A stretch of 64,000 nt of DNA from Erinaceus europaeus (taxonomy: Eukaryota > Chordata > Mammalia > Eulipotyphla > Erinaceidae), in assembly GCF_950295315.1 (NCBI RefSeq), contig NC_080179.1:68721680-68785679 (forward strand), in the 5' to 3' direction. Positions 42,035-54,240 of the stretch are shown piece after piece (the first letter of the stretch is position 1; the number at the start of each line of letters is the position of its first letter). The position numbers were made by a program, and so were the translations under genes. A model generated the notes under the pieces. The model had not been told where the DNA came from. It saw nothing but the letters and a program-made list of their open reading frames with translations, and searched no databases.

Positions 42035-42645
42035 TTTTAAATTGGAGGATTAATGGTTTACAGTTTATACTAAATACAACAGGTGGTCCATGTGTAAAAC
42101 TTCAGTTTTGGGAGCCAGGTGGTGGTATACCTGATTAAGCACACACATCACAGTGTTCAAGAACCCAGTTTCAAGCCCCTAGTCCCCACCTACAGGGGGA
42201 AAACTCCATAATTGATGAAGCAGGGCTGCAGGTGTCTCTCCGTCTCTCTCCCTCTCTATCTCCTTTCCCTCTAGTTTTCTGGCTGTCTCTATCCAATAAA
42301 TAAATAAAGACAATAAAAATAATTTAAAAAATAAGAATGTTTCTGTTTTCTGCATAACACTCTAAAGCCCCAACCCTAGGTACTCCTCCACCATTGTGCT
42401 CCAGGACCTACCTCTACCCTGCCCCCCAGTCCTTTACTTTAGTGCAATACACCAAACACAGTCCAAGTTTGGTTCTGTGTCTTTCCCTCTGTTCTTCTTA
42501 ACTTTTGTCCATGAGTGAGATCATCCCGTATTTATCCTTCTCTTTCTGGCTTATCTCACTTCACATGATTCCTTCAAGCTCCATTCAAGATGAGGTGAAG
42601 AAGGTGAATTCACCGTTTTTAAAAGCTGAGTAGTACATCCATTTA
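42035..42645 (-). mobile_element. L1 3' UTR with a SINE-B inserted
   Basis: L1 3' UTR in reverse ('attggaggattaatggtttacagt', 'ccatgagtgagatcatcccgtatttatcc') is interrupted by a + strand SINE-B at about 42112-42335 ('ccaggtggtggtatacctgattaagc'). Confidence 0.8.
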
Positions 42646-43735
42646 CTGGCACCACTAGGAAAACAGGAGAGCTCGGTCACTTCCCAACAGAAGAAAAGCT
42701 ATAAAATGAAGTCACGGTGTTTCCCAGGGAAAGGGGGGAGATGATTTTGGATTTTGGTAAATAGCTACTAGCAGTCTCTCGTTCTCTGAAGTTATCTAAG
42801 ATAGAAAATGATACCTTGAGTTTCTTTGTTTATCAAATCTGGGCCAGCATTCACATTCTGCTATTATACCTGCGCTTCTGACAAAAAGATAAAGGCTGAG
42901 ACAAGGAAGGTGAGAACACAGAAGCATGAAATGGTTGAAAGTGAAGGATTGTGTAATTATGGGTTTGAAGGAGACTGATGGAGTGTTTGTGAGCTTAGTG
43001 ATGATATATATACATCTTTGTTCTTAGTACTCATAGATAATTAATAGGGGTTGAAAAAATATTGATAAGACTTATTTGATACTACACTTCGTAGGCAAAA
43101 CAAAGAACAAACAAACTACAACAAAAAACTCAGAGGAAACTGCTTTTAAGTTAAATTGTGGAGTCGAATGAAATCTTTCAGACTGTAAGATATTATCAGT
43201 GAGCTCTATCTAGTTTTTTTCATATTTCAGTATGAGCAAGAGAGAGGAAATGATATTGGGAAAGGATGCTAGAGGAATGAGGTAGACCTAAATGCTCAGG
43301 CACTAATTAATTTGGAATACTTCAGAGAACAACTACATATGACAAAATAAAATAGAACATTTTAGTCATTATTAAGAGAAAGCATTCAATACATATGTCC
43401 TGAATAACAGCATAGATGAAGTTGATCATAAAGACTAAGAAATAGACTTAGAGACCAGAGAAGTATCTTGTGCCTTTTGCTTTGTGTATAGCTCAGGTTC
43501 AACCCCACCCTGTTCGAGGAAGCTTTGATGTGATCTCTTTGTCTCTGCCTCTCTGTCTGAAAAAGTCTACCAGGAATGGTGAAAACGCAGTGATAACAAC
43601 AACAACAAAAGGTAGAAGAGGAAGAATGAGAGAAAAAAAGAAGGAAAGAAAGAAAGAGATTTGGTTATAAAATACTGGAAATAGTAATGAAAGATAGAAA
43701 TTTAGTAGGCCAGCGAAATAGCTCATTTGAAAAGA
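42646..43735. other. Mostly unique sequence
   Basis: About 1 kb with no clear repeat until a degraded SINE at about 43445-43610 ('gcccttttgctttgtg'-type head, 'agctcaggttcaaccccacc', AAC tail). No gene is seen. Confidence 0.45.
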
Positions 43736-43741
43736 GCACTG

Positions 43742-44045
43742 TGAGGAGTCGGCAGTAGCACAGCGGGTTAAGCGAATGTGGCACAAAGCACAAGGACCAG
43801 AGGAAGGATCTGGGTTCGAGCCCCTGACTCCCACCCACAGGGGAGTCGCTTCACAGGTGGTGAAGCAGATCTGCAGGTGTCTGTCTTTCTCTCCCCCTCT
43901 CTGTCTTCCCCTCCTCTCTCCATTTCTCTCTGTCCTATCCAACAACGCACAACATCAATAGCAATAATAACGACAACAATAAAAACAAGGGCAACAAAAG
44001 GAAATAAATAAATAAATGCTTTGAAAAAAAAATTTTTTAAAAAAG
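43742..44045 (+). mobile_element. SINE-A
   Basis: The head is 'ggagtcggcagtagcacagc', the B-box is 'gggttcgagcccc', and the CT body and AAT/AAC linker are complete with an AAATAAATAAAT tail. Confidence 0.9.
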
Positions 44046-44287
44046 AAGGAAAGTGTGCTGTGTTGCCATGTTATTCAAGTTTGACCCCAATTACCACTAT
44101 GCTGAAGGAAGCTTTGGCCTTGTGGGATCTCTGTGCTTTTTCTCTCTCTTCTAATCTAGTATAGATACATACCTAACACACAAAAAAAGGTATAATTACT
44201 TACAATAAGTGAAGCTAAGGAACTTTTTTCTAAAAGGGACAGAACATGAAAAAATGAGCAGGACTAGTGTATTAAAAAGTCATAGGG

Positions 44288-44875
44288 GGGGAGTCGGGCT
44301 GTAGTGCAGCGGGTTAAGCACAGGTGGCGCAAAGCACAAGGATGGGCATAAGGATCCTGGTTCGAACCCCGGCTCCCCACCTGCAGGGGAGTCGCTTCAC
44401 AGGCGGTGAAGCAGGTCTGCAGGTGTCTGTCTTTCTCTTCCCCTCTCTGTCTTCCCCTCCTCTCTCCATTTCTCTCTGTCCTATCCAACAACAACGACAT
44501 CAATAATAACTACAACAATAAAACAACAAGGGCAACAAAAGGGAATAAATAAATAAAATAAATATTTAAAAAAAAAGTCATAGGGGGCCGGAAGGTAGTG
44601 TACAAGATGAGGTTCATCTCTCGTAGCGTGGAGCACAAGGACCTGTGCAAGGACTGCAGTTTTAGGCCCCCAGCTCCCCACCTGCAGAGGGCACACTTCA
44701 CAAGTGGTGAAGCAGGTCTGCAGGTGTGTCTGTCTTTCTTCATCCCTCTCTATCTCCTCTCCTCTCTCAGTTTCTCTCTGTCCTATCCAATAAAAATGGG
44801 GGGGGGATGGCCACCAAGAGCAGTGGATTCCTAGTGCCTACACCGAGCCCCAGCTTGAGGGGAAACAAATCTTAC
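44288..44875 (+). mobile_element. SINE-A with target-site duplication, followed by another SINE
   Basis: The first element (about 44288-44571) is flanked by AAAAAGTCATAGGGG at about 44274-44288 and 44572-44586. Immediately after it a second copy (about 44586-44870) begins 'ggggccggaaggtagtgtac' and ends with the distal 'gagcagtggattcctagtgcc' segment. Confidence 0.9.
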
Positions 44876-44879
44876 AGAA

Positions 44880-45040
44880 GGGCTGGGGTGACAGCACAAT
44901 GGTTATACAAAAGACTTTCATGGCTGAGACTCTGAAGTCCTAAATTTACTCCCCAGCACCACTATAACCTAGAGCTGAGTAATGCTCTGGTATGTCTCTT
45001 TTTCTCTCTCATTAAAGTCAATAAAATATTTTTTAAAGTC
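44880..45040 (+). mobile_element. SINE-C
   Basis: 'gggctggggtgacagcacaatggttatac', 'gactctgaagtcctaaatttactcccc', 'gtaatgctctggt' and an A-rich tail. Confidence 0.8.
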
Positions 45041-46440
45041 ACGAAGAATACCTCACTAGCTAAAGTACATAAATGATATGTCAGGGTCATCTTTGGAGAT
45101 ATCTGCTTAAATGTGATGCAGTCTGTGGAAAGTTCTCCAAACTATGTCTTTCTACAAATCATCTGTTGCTGTCACCATCAGAGAGAAGATAATGGAATAT
45201 CCCTGTGCTTATTCTCTTATACAAACAAGCATTTAATGTAAAGTCAGTCTTGAAAGCAGGAGGTTGATCCTCTCATCATGCTTCCTGGGATAAACCTGCC
45301 TGCTCAGAGAGGCTAAATGCTGTTCTGTGATTGATGGCCATTGTCTAAAATGACAGCTATCATAGTGGAAGGGTGAACATCTTTCACTTTCTGTGCTCTT
45401 TTGTGTCACAAGATAGCCCCAGAAACATTCACGATGGGGTTTCTCCAGGCTGATATTGTGATTAATTATCACTCAGAAAGATGGAGAGTAAGTACATTAT
45501 TTTTGGTTTCTCTTTGGAGAAACGAGGTGGCAGAGGAAAAAAAGGGAAGCAAAAGGCGGTGGGAGCCACTCAGCCTGCAAACCATTGTGCCAGGGAACTC
45601 AGCCCTTGGAGTAAGGTGTTGTCACTAGCAGGAATGTGTGTGTACTGGAGTTCCAGGGAGCACCCCCTCCCCAAACTCATGCTAGAAGACCACAGCTAGA
45701 CGAGGATGTACAGCTTCCTGAAAGGGCAGGGAGGACTTTGAAAGTTAAGAATGACAATGCCTATCTGCATGGCTCTGATGACATCTGCCTTTGAAATCTG
45801 CCTTCTACTCTGAGATTGCTTCTCTGGTTTCTCAGTGCTATAGATTGGTCCCCACAAAGCACAACATCACCACCACCACAACCACCACCACCACCCCCCC
45901 CCCCCCGCCGCCGCTGGGATATTGTATCATGTACCCAGTTCTTCTTCCGGTTGTCTCCAGGTATCAACAGTGACAACTAGCAGGTTGAACCTGGTCAGGA
46001 AACACTCTATTGTGTCAATATCAGCATCACGTGGACACTCTATCATGTGCACAAGAGTTATTCTCTTTTCCCAGCTCTGGGACTTCTTCCTTTTTTTCTG
46101 TGTAATTGGTCTCCTGCATCTTCCATCTCTTTGCCTGCCTGCTCTCTGTTCCTCACTCATAAAGGACATTTTTTCAGTGTACTAAATGTAGCAACATGTT
46201 TATTACTCCCAGGTCACTCGATGGACAATCAAGAAAATGCATTTCAGCATGATGAAGTGTCATGAACAATGGCTGTGTAGGAAATGAATTACTCTATAAA
46301 TGCAGGAAAACATTTCACTAATGCAGAGGCCAGGGATCTCAGAAGGTAATAATTTATTTCGATTAGCAACGGTTTGGAAAAAAAGAAACCCTGAGCCAAA
46401 AACCTCATATTTAGACAGGCTTTTTGATGTGCAAAGGACA
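45041..46440. other. Repeat-poor sequence with a CAC/C(n) run
   Basis: About 1.4 kb carries only a (CCA)n and C14 run (45865-45906). The part at 45300-45480 has TGACAG, TGATTGATGG and attaattatc motifs of PBX/MEIS/homeodomain type. No gene is recognised; open frames here are short and unmatched. Confidence 0.4.
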
Positions 46441-46449
46441 ATTATTCAG

Positions 46450-46690
46450 CCATTGGACTTTTTTTTTTTTTCTGCCACCAGGGTTATCACTCAGTGCCAG
46501 CACTGCAAACTCAACAGGACAGAGAGAAATTGAGAGTGGAGGAAGAGGTAGAGATAGAGAGAGAGGAAAAGAGACACCATCACTGATCACTTCCATCAGG
46601 AATATCATCAAAAGCCCTCTCGTGGGACACTCCAGACAGAAACTTGTCCTCCCTCTAAAGTAGCGATGGTAAGGACTGACCCACTCTTTT
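46450..46690 (-). mobile_element. Degraded reverse SINE
   Basis: 'ctgccaccagggttatcactcagtgccagc' then 'caggacagagagaaattgagag' is a reverse SINE body. The head is lost. Confidence 0.6.
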
Positions 46691-46879
46691 AAGGGAGGCT
46701 GATTCATCCTGTTCTTCCACACAAGAAAGACTGGTCCAGAAATGAGTGCAGACTAAATGTTCTTAGCTGTGACCATGGGCTGAGCTCAGACTGACAGAGA
46801 CTCAGAGGTTACACAGGCTCCTGTGCTAAATATGAATAGATATGGACCCTGGTTCAGGTGGATAGGGTAAGTAGTTCAT

Positions 46880-47745
46880 TTTATTCATAGATTTTTTTCA
46901 ACAATGCCCTAATGCAGCTTTCTAGTTCTTTTCTCAACTCTGACAACATCTTCCCAGACAATATTCTTGTCCAAATCCATGTTAGCTATCAAACTCAAGC
47001 AAAAACTACGAAAGTCATTTGCCTCTAGAAGCGGACCTAAAATAGTGTTCCTCACTTCTTTCCATCCTAATATCCCTACTTTTATCTGCTCTATTCCTCC
47101 CTCTTGGTTCCTGTTTATTAGTCATTTTGTCCTGCTTTATATCTTACTGCCTTTCAGCCACCGTGTTGCAGATGCTACTATGATTTCATCTTGACGCTCC
47201 TGGGCAGATGTCTTTACAATGTATCCCAGAACCTCATCTCTCTAGAGTCTTATCCCACTAGGGAAAGATAGAAACAGGCTGGAGGTATGGATTGACCTGC
47301 CAGTGCCCATGTCCAGAGGAGAAGCAATTACAAGAGCCAGAACTCCCACCTTCTGCACCCCAAAAAGATCTTTGGTCCATACTCCCAGAGGGGGAGAAAT
47401 GATAGGGGAAGATGCACAGAGGCCTCTGAACTCCAGCTCCATCAGGACCCAGAAAGAGAAAAGGAAAAGAGGCAGGCCGCTCAAAAGTAGTGATAAGCGT
47501 GGGTGTGACTCGGAAAAGAAGAGAGGGGAGGACCATAGGGGGAAACGGGGGCAAACATACAAATATAGACAGACAGTTACAGAAATAATAGTCAGCCCAT
47601 GTCGGCAACCTTGAGAGAACGCCTATAGCTTCCGATGGAGGGAATGGGGATACAGAATTGTGGTGGTGCGAATGGTGTAAAATTATACTAGTGTTATCTT
47701 ATACTTTTGTAAATCAATATTGTCACTAATAAAATTTAAAAAAGA
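46880..47745 (+). mobile_element. R element, most complete copy with A-rich 3' end
   Basis: This copy gives the family its orientation. It runs from 'ctagttcttttctcaactctgacaac' to 'gtaaatcaatattgtcactaataaaatttaaaaaag', with AATAAA near its end. Its first part holds the short frame (FVLLYILLPFSHRVADAT) shared with the copy at 30.2-30.4 kb. It has no recognisable retroviral or L1 domain. It may be the 3' part of a lineage-specific LINE or a non-autonomous derivative. Confidence 0.6.
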
Positions 47746-47990
47746 GAGTACAGTTCCTATTTGTATGTGTCCCTGTCATGTCAAGTGTTTTTTTTAAAAG
47801 GAAACGTGCTTGAAATTTATTAATGTACAGCAGCATATGGATATTTGCATTTAAGTTGAAAAGCACTGTAAAGGATCCTTATCACCTTAAGCTTTATTCA
47901 GAATAAGCGATTTTTTAAAAATTCTTGCTATTGTTTTTGGTCATTGCTCCCAATTTTCTCCAGGAAAACTTTTTCAGTTAGAAAGGGGGG
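47746..47990. other. Unique AT-rich sequence with octamer site
   Basis: ATTTGCAT (47843-47850) is an exact POU octamer in unique sequence. No gene is seen. Confidence 0.35.
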
Positions 47991-47997
47991 TGGGGCT

Positions 47998-48580
47998 GGG
48001 AGTTGGGCGGTAGTGCAGTGGGTTAATCGCTGGTGGCACAAAGCTCAAGGACCAGCGGAAGGATCCGGGTTCAAGCCCCCTGCTCCCCACCTGCAGGGGA
48101 GTCGTTTCACAGGCGCTGAAGCAGGTCTGCAGGTGTCTGTCGTTTTTTCCCCCTCTCTGTCTTCCCCTCCTCTCTCCATTTCTCTCTGTCCTAACCTACA
48201 ATGATGACGTCAACAACAACAATAATAACTACAACAACAATAAAAACAAGGGCAACAAAAAGGAAATAAATAAATCTTTAAAAAATTTAAAAAGGGAGTC
48301 GGGTGGTAGCGCAGTGGGTTAAGCGCATGTGGCCTGAAGCGCAAGGACCAGCGTAAGGATCTGGGTTCAAGCCCCCGGCTCCCCACCTACAAGGGGGGGG
48401 GGTCCCTTCACAAGCGGTGAAGCAGGTCTACAGGTGTCTATCTGTCTTTCCCCCTCTCTGTCTTCCCCTTCTCTCCCTATTTTTCTCTGTCCTAACAGCA
48501 ATGACATCAATAACAACAACTACAACCATACAAATCAACAAGGGCAACAAAAGGGAAAATAAATATTTAAAAAGAAGAAG
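47998..48580 (+). mobile_element. Two SINE-A copies in tandem
   Basis: The first covers about 47998-48290 and the second about 48294-48578, both with complete heads ('gggagttgggcggtagtgcagtggg' and 'gggagtcgggtggtagcgcagtggg'). The second has a G-run at 48394-48403. Confidence 0.9.
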
Positions 48581-49465
48581 AAAGAAGGGGGGAGGGGAGA
48601 GAACAGCACCAAAACCACTCCTGGTGTGGTAGGGGCTAAGTGCATGGCAAAGCAGGTCCCCATCCAGGTGAGTTATGTTACCAGCCCTCAAATGAGTTTG
48701 TATTTATTGCTTATAAACTCCCTGTCACAACTTTTTAAATGTTTCTACTAGAAGTACTAATAAGAACAGCATGGCATGGGGTCTCAAATATGCAGAATCT
48801 CAGGTTTCAGCCTTACTGAGTCACAATCTACATTTTTATAAGGTCCCCAGGCCCTTGAGGACAATGCTTTCTTTAGTTCTGTAATTTAATTCTATAATCC
48901 TTCTAGTGCTGTGGGGCTACTGACAAAATTGGATAGATAGTGTTGGCAACAAAGGGAGTGAGGTATGTGGTTACCCCACATTTGAGGCAGTTACCCTTGA
49001 ATGATATGCCCAGGACTGGATTCGTTGGCTAGAGAACTAAGAGCACAGATAATTGAAATGTACCATATTCCCTGAACTTCATCCCAGCCAATACTCCCAA
49101 CCTCTTTCAGGAATAAATCATCTACCATTGCTACTAGCAAGAGGCAAAATGAATGGAATTAGGTTTCGACTCCTTCCGCTGCTTCCTTGCCAAATGGAAT
49201 CACGAACAAAGAAGGGCATATCTTGAAAATATGTAACAAGAAAAAGAAAGAACAAAGAAGCCGCGAGCCTATAGAATCCAAAACCATGATAATGTACCTA
49301 CAACCTCTGAAAAGATAAGAGACTAACTGGGCAGGAAAATGAGAGCTTAGACACCCTAACACTGGAAATTTGTCAGTCACATTTGGGGAAAGTCTAGAAA
49401 GGCAGCCTAGATTTTACTCATAGTGTTTATTTAAGCTGTGGAAAATTAAAAAGAAAGATGGTTTT
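48581..49465. other. Unique intergenic sequence
   Basis: No gene or clear repeat. There is a GA-rich patch at 48580-48600 and scattered SINE-like text at 48600-48690. Confidence 0.45.
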
Positions 49466-49468
49466 AGC

Positions 49469-49469
<1 letters not shown>

Positions 49470-49511
<42 letters not shown>
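49470..49511. repeat. (ACATAT)n hexanucleotide microsatellite
   Basis: About seven ACATAT units lie directly against the 3' end of the reverse SINE-A that follows. They probably grew from its tail. They give a HisIle-repeat open frame that is not a gene. Confidence 0.95.
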
Positions 49512-49860
49512 TTACCTCCAGGGTTATTGCTGGGGCTTGGTGCCTGCAACAGAAGTCCACTTCTCTTGGAAGCTATTTTTTTCCCGTTTGTTACCCTGGT
49601 TGTTTTACTGTTGTGGTGGTCATTATTGTTGTTGTTATTGCTGTCATTGTTGTTGGATAGGACAGAAAGAAATGGAGAGAGGAGGGGAAGACAGAGAGGG
49701 GGAGAGAAAGATAGACACCTGCAGACCTGTTTCACCGCCTGTGAAGCGACCCCCCCCCGGAAGGTGGGGAGCTGGGGGCTCGAACCGGGATCCTTATGCC
49801 AGCCCTTGTGCTTTGTGCCATGTGCACTAAACCCACTGTGCTACCGCCCAACCCCCAGAT
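49512..49860 (-). mobile_element. SINE-A, long subtype
   Basis: It runs from 'ttacctccagggttattgctgggg' to 'ctgtgctaccgcccaacccccag', with the B-box complement 'ggctcgaaccgggatcc'. Confidence 0.9.
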
Positions 49861-50270
49861 GTTTGAATATTTCCTGGGCCACTGCAAGAGATGCTATAAA
49901 TACCTTTCCATTCTATTTTGCCTTCCCTGTAACTTAAGGGTGTGGGTCTTGATGAATGGCTTGTCCTCTTCCTGTATGATTTTGACCATATACCACTTAG
50001 CAGCACTGTAGGAGGGCATTTGCTTGCTTTCGTTCTGAAACTACCCATTAAAAGGTGAATAAAGAGTCAACAACATTATCCACATCATTAACTTATATAA
50101 TAAAAAGTGATTAAATACAGTTAGCTTCCAAATGCATGTAAAATAGATCTAGTTGAAAGTATGAATTTTTATAATGTTTATGCTCTGCTTGGATTGAAAT
50201 ACCTTAAATAACAGAAAATTGCCATCTTACCTCCTTGATAACCATCATCACCAACGTCATTAATGAGTTG
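49861..50270. other. Unique intergenic sequence
   Basis: No gene or repeat recognised. Confidence 0.5.
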
Positions 50271-50285
50271 TAAAAATTTAGCAAA

Positions 50286-50560
50286 AAGGGTTAAGTGCAG
50301 GTGGCGCAAAGCACAAGGATCGGCATAAGGATCCCGGTTCGAACCCCGGCTCCCCACCTGCAGGGGAGTCACTTCACAGGCGGTGAAGCAGGTCTGCAGG
50401 TGTCTATCTTTCTCTCCCCCTCTCTGTCTTCCCCTCCTCTCTCCATTTCTCTCTGTCCTATCCAACAATGATGACAACAATAATAATAACTACAACAATA
50501 AAACAACAAAGGCAACAAAAGGGAATAAATAAATAAAATAAATATTAAAAAAAATTAAAA
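50286..50560 (+). mobile_element. SINE-A, slightly 5' truncated, with short target duplication
   Basis: It starts within the A-box ('gggttaagtgcagg'). 'tttagcaaaaa' on the left (about 50276) and 'attagcaaaaa' on the right (about 50563) suggest a duplication, so the truncation happened at insertion. Confidence 0.85.
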
Positions 50561-50789
50561 AAAATTAGCAAAAAAAAAAATGATGGGCCAATGTTGTAAT
50601 TTACACTGTAGGAATTGTCACATAGTTGTTTGGGTAAAACCCCCAAATACCCAGTTAATCTTCAGTACACAGCAATTAACACATGGGTTTTTTTTTTTTA
50701 GGCTGCTGGAGTTAGGGTATACGAAAGAAGGAAAGATAAGCACATTATTTAATATATATATATGTATATATATTATTTTAATTGCCTTC

Positions 50790-51180
50790 AAGGTTGTATA
50801 GCTGGGTCTTAGTACTGGCACTATGAATCCATTGCTTCTATCAACCATGTGCTTTGCAGTCATGTCCTTCCTTCTTTCCCTCCTTCCATCCTTCCCTCCT
50901 TTCTCTCTCTCTTCTTTGTTTCTCTTTCTTTCCTTCCCCTCCCTTTCTTTTTTTTTCTTTATTTCTTTCTCTCTTTCCTTTTTTTTTTTTTTTTAATTAT
51001 ACCTAATAGGACAGAGAGATATTGAGAGGGGAGGAGGGGAGATAGAGAGGGAGAAAGACGGAACCACTTATGAAGTCCACCCCTCCGTAGGTGGGGAGTG
51101 GGGGTTTGAACCTGTGTCCTTGGGCACAGTGGTATGTGCACTCAAAGGGGTGTGCCACTGCCCAGCCCCCCCCCCCCGCC
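50790..51180 (-). mobile_element. Reverse SINE pieces with pyrimidine-rich expansion
   Basis: 50780-50850 has 'ttcaaggttgtatagctgggtcttagtactggc', a reverse SINE tail. A long CTTT/CTTCC pyrimidine stretch (50865-50995) precedes a SINE-B body and head at about 50996-51175 ('gggtgtgccactgcccagccccc'). Confidence 0.7.
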
Positions 51181-51610
51181 AAGATCTATTTATATTTGTA
51201 TCATCTGAAAGATCAGGTAAGTCACATGTGGGACTTTCCTCCTCTGACTTTTATGGACTATCAGAAATTATGGTGAATTTCCAACCTATTTGAATATTCC
51301 TAGCCTTCTTAGGATGGAAGTTTTGGACCGTGGGGGTCCAAGAGACAGTTGGAAACAACCTCTGGGACACTCTCCAGGTGGCTGAGCCATGTCTTTTTAT
51401 GAGAACTGAGTGCAAAGTCATGAAGTTTCAGTTTCCTGATCATTATCAAGAGCTCCTGTCGATATTCACAGACCATTTTCAGTAATAATCAATATTGTTC
51501 GCACCTCCTCATTCATATATTGTATCCAGATTGCAGAAGGCAAGACTTCCCTTTTCTTGCACCTGAATAGTATTCGAACACCTAGGAGAGGAACTGGTGG
51601 ACTTGGTGGC
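51181..51610. other. Unique intergenic sequence
   Basis: No gene or repeat recognised. Confidence 0.45.
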
Positions 51611-51619
51611 AGATCTATT

Positions 51620-52612
51620 TTTAAATTGTTAAGAAATCTCCGTAGTACTTTCCAGAGGGGCTGGACCAGCTTTCATTTCTGTCAGCAGTGTATAAAGGTC
51701 CACCTTCCTCCACATCCTCACCAGTAATTGTTGCTTTTGGCTTTTTAAATGTAAGTCATTCTCACAGATGTGAAGTGTCAGCTCAGCACTGGTTTGCCTT
51801 GCATTTATTTTCCTGAGAATAAGTGACAATTAGCATTTATTCATTCTCTTTCCTGTTTTTTTTTTCAATGTGCTTGTTGGCTATCTGTATGTCTTTTTTG
51901 GAGAAGAATCTGTTCAGTTCTTCCCGTTTTTGATGGGCTTATTTTCCTGTTAAGTTTTGTGAGTACTTTGTACAAAATGTATCACCTCTAAAGAATTCGC
52001 AATAAGATTTTTATGTCTGAATGTAAATGTCTTAACTTCAATGGATTCTAAATTCATCTTCCTTCCAAATTTCTTCTCTTCATCTTCTCTATGTTCTGGT
52101 TGGAATATCAGCAGTCTTCTAACTACTCACCTTTGAAATAACGTCTTTATTGAGATATAATTCACAGACCATAAACTCTATAATTTCAAAGTGTATAATG
52201 CAGTAGTTTGGGGTATATTCATATAACCACTTATTCGCCACTGTTATCTAATTTTGGATAACTGTATCACCATCAGAAAGAACCTTGGGCACATTAACAG
52301 TCACTCCCTAGTCTTCTTTCCTGCCCAGTTCCTGGAATCCATTTCTCTAATTGGCCTCTTGGCAATTTATGTTACTATGCATTTACCTATTTGGAACACT
52401 TTGAATAAATAAGAGTCATATAATAAGCAACCTTTCTGTGTCTGGATTCTTTAACTTAGTATGTTTCCAAGTTTCATTTACAAAACACCATAAGTTATTA
52501 ATAATTCGTTTCTAAAGTTTATTAATATTCTTTTATATTGATACGCATGTTTATCCACTCATCAGTTGATGGATACCTGAATTGTTTCCACTTAGAGCCA
52601 TAATGGAAGATA
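51620..52612 (-). mobile_element. Old L1 (L1M-type) 3' region, two adjoining fragments
   Basis: 51625-51960 is reverse L1 ('ccacatcctcaccagtaattgttgc', 'ttgttggctatctgtatgtcttttttgg'). 52135-52610 is the classic old L1 3' UTR in reverse ('ttattgagatataattcacagacc', 'ccactcatcagttgatggatacctg'). Both are diverged, so they predate the hedgehog lineage. Confidence 0.85.
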
Positions 52613-52627
52613 ATATTGTTAACATTT

Positions 52628-52903
52628 TTTAATATTTATTTATTCCCTTTTGTTGCCCTTTGTTGTAGTTGTTACTGTTGTTGTTATTGATGCCATTGTT
52701 GTTGGATAAGACAGAGAGAAATGGAGAGAGGAGGAGAAGACAGAGAGGGGGAGAGAAAGACAGACACCTGCAGACTTGCTTCAGCGCTTGTGAAGCGACT
52801 TCCCTGCAGGTGGGGAGCCGGGAGCTCGAACCGGGATCCTTACTACGGTCCTTGCGTTTTGCACCACATGCGCTTAACCCACTGCACTACCGACAGACTC
52901 CCT
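52628..52903 (-). mobile_element. SINE-A with target-site duplication, inside old L1
   Basis: 'tgttaacattt' appears at about 52617 and again at about 52903. The reverse signature is complete. Confidence 0.92.
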
Positions 52904-53430
52904 GTTAACATTTCTGTACATTTATTTTTCAGTTCTCATATATATATATATATATATATTCCTAGGAGCTAAGTTGTTATATCTTTCAAAACTCCGTTTT
53001 CTGCTTCTCCTTATTTAAGTTCTGCCTGAACTAAAGTAATAAAAGTCAAGTTCAAATTAATTCTGTCTCTTAAGTAATCAACAATCTCTCATTGACTTCC
53101 TCAAGCTGACTAAATTAAGTCGGACTCCTCAGATGAACACTGGAGATAGTCCATAGTACGTCCTTTGCTGACATTTCATTCTGAACTCCAAGTGCTCCGG
53201 TCTTTCCTAATAGTAACAACTATATTCCCAAATTAAACTAGATGAACTTGCTAATCCTTTCTGAGCAGGTTCAAAGGCACAGCCATTTATACTAGACTAT
53301 ATTAAAATAATTCCTAGACTATTTCCATTGCAGTACTTGAATATGTATTGAATGAATTAAAAAAAGTGCTTGAGTTAGTATTCATTTATATTTACAGGTA
53401 TTCATTGAATTCACTCAACACCACCTATTA
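52904..53430. other. Unique sequence with an AT microsatellite
   Basis: (AT)n at 52937-52959. No gene or other repeat is seen. Confidence 0.5.
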
Positions 53431-53434
53431 GTCA

Positions 53435-53560
53435 GTAAACTTCTTGAGGAAAAGGGCTATGTCTCAGACATCTTTGAATCCTAAGCTAGTAATGTAATAC
53501 TTGGCATATACCAGGGTTTCAGTGAATACTTGTTGAATGACTGAATTAGTCAATCAGTCA
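53435..53560 (+). mobile_element. LINE-2 3' end
   Basis: 'aaacttcttgaggaaaagggctatgtctcag' and 'acttggcatataccagggtttcagtgaatacttgttgaatgac' match the well-known L2 3' end pattern (stay-short text, 'cttggcacatagtaggc...aata.ttgttgaatga'). Confidence 0.8.
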
Positions 53561-53935
53561 ATCTAATCAAAATTAAATGGTGCTGCTTCCTAATGGTTGG
53601 ACATGCTCTATACTTCCTCACTGTCTTATATCTGAAGACACTGTTCTGTCTGAAATTCTATCTCTCTTTCCAAAACCATCCATGTCAAACAACTCTTCCT
53701 CTATCATACCTCCCTCTTAGTCTAGTAAGAAGTAACCTCACTTGCATAGCATTTCTTTTTTTTCTTTTTTCACATGAGAAGGCTTTAATGAAATACATGC
53801 CTCTTGCTTAGAACAGGGGCTTCTTTAGAAAAATTAAACATCGCAGAATGACTCTACTCAAGATTAAGCTATTCTGGAGAGTCCTCCTGTTTCTGGGACA
53901 GATCCAGTGATGCCAGGGTTTGAGCTGTGAATTCT
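53561..53935. other. Unique sequence
   Basis: No gene or repeat recognised. Confidence 0.45.
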
Positions 53936-53944
53936 TTTTTTTTT

Positions 53945-54240
53945 TTTGGTGGGATTTTTAAATTTTATTTTTTCTTTATTTTCTTTTTGCTACCTATATT
54001 GTTTTCTTTATTGTTGTTGTTATTAATGTCGTCATTGTAGGATAGAACAGAGAGAAATGGAGAGAGGAGGGGAAGACAGAGAGGGGGAGAGAAAGACAGA
54101 CACCTGCAGACCTGCTTCACCACCTGTGAAGTGACTCCCCTGCAGGTGGGGAGCCTGGGGCTCGAACCAGGATCCTTAACGACGGTCCTTGAGCTTTGCA
54201 CCACGTGGGCGTAAGCTGCTGCGCTACCGCCCGGCTCCCA
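53945..54240 (-). mobile_element. SINE-A
   Basis: Reverse signature ending 'gctgcgctaccgcccggctccc', with the B-box complement 'ggctcgaaccaggatcc'. Confidence 0.88.

Noticed and set aside
47242..47614. Three overlapping open frames of over 100 codons
   Set aside because: All lie in an R-element copy, on both strands. The other copies of the family do not keep these frames.
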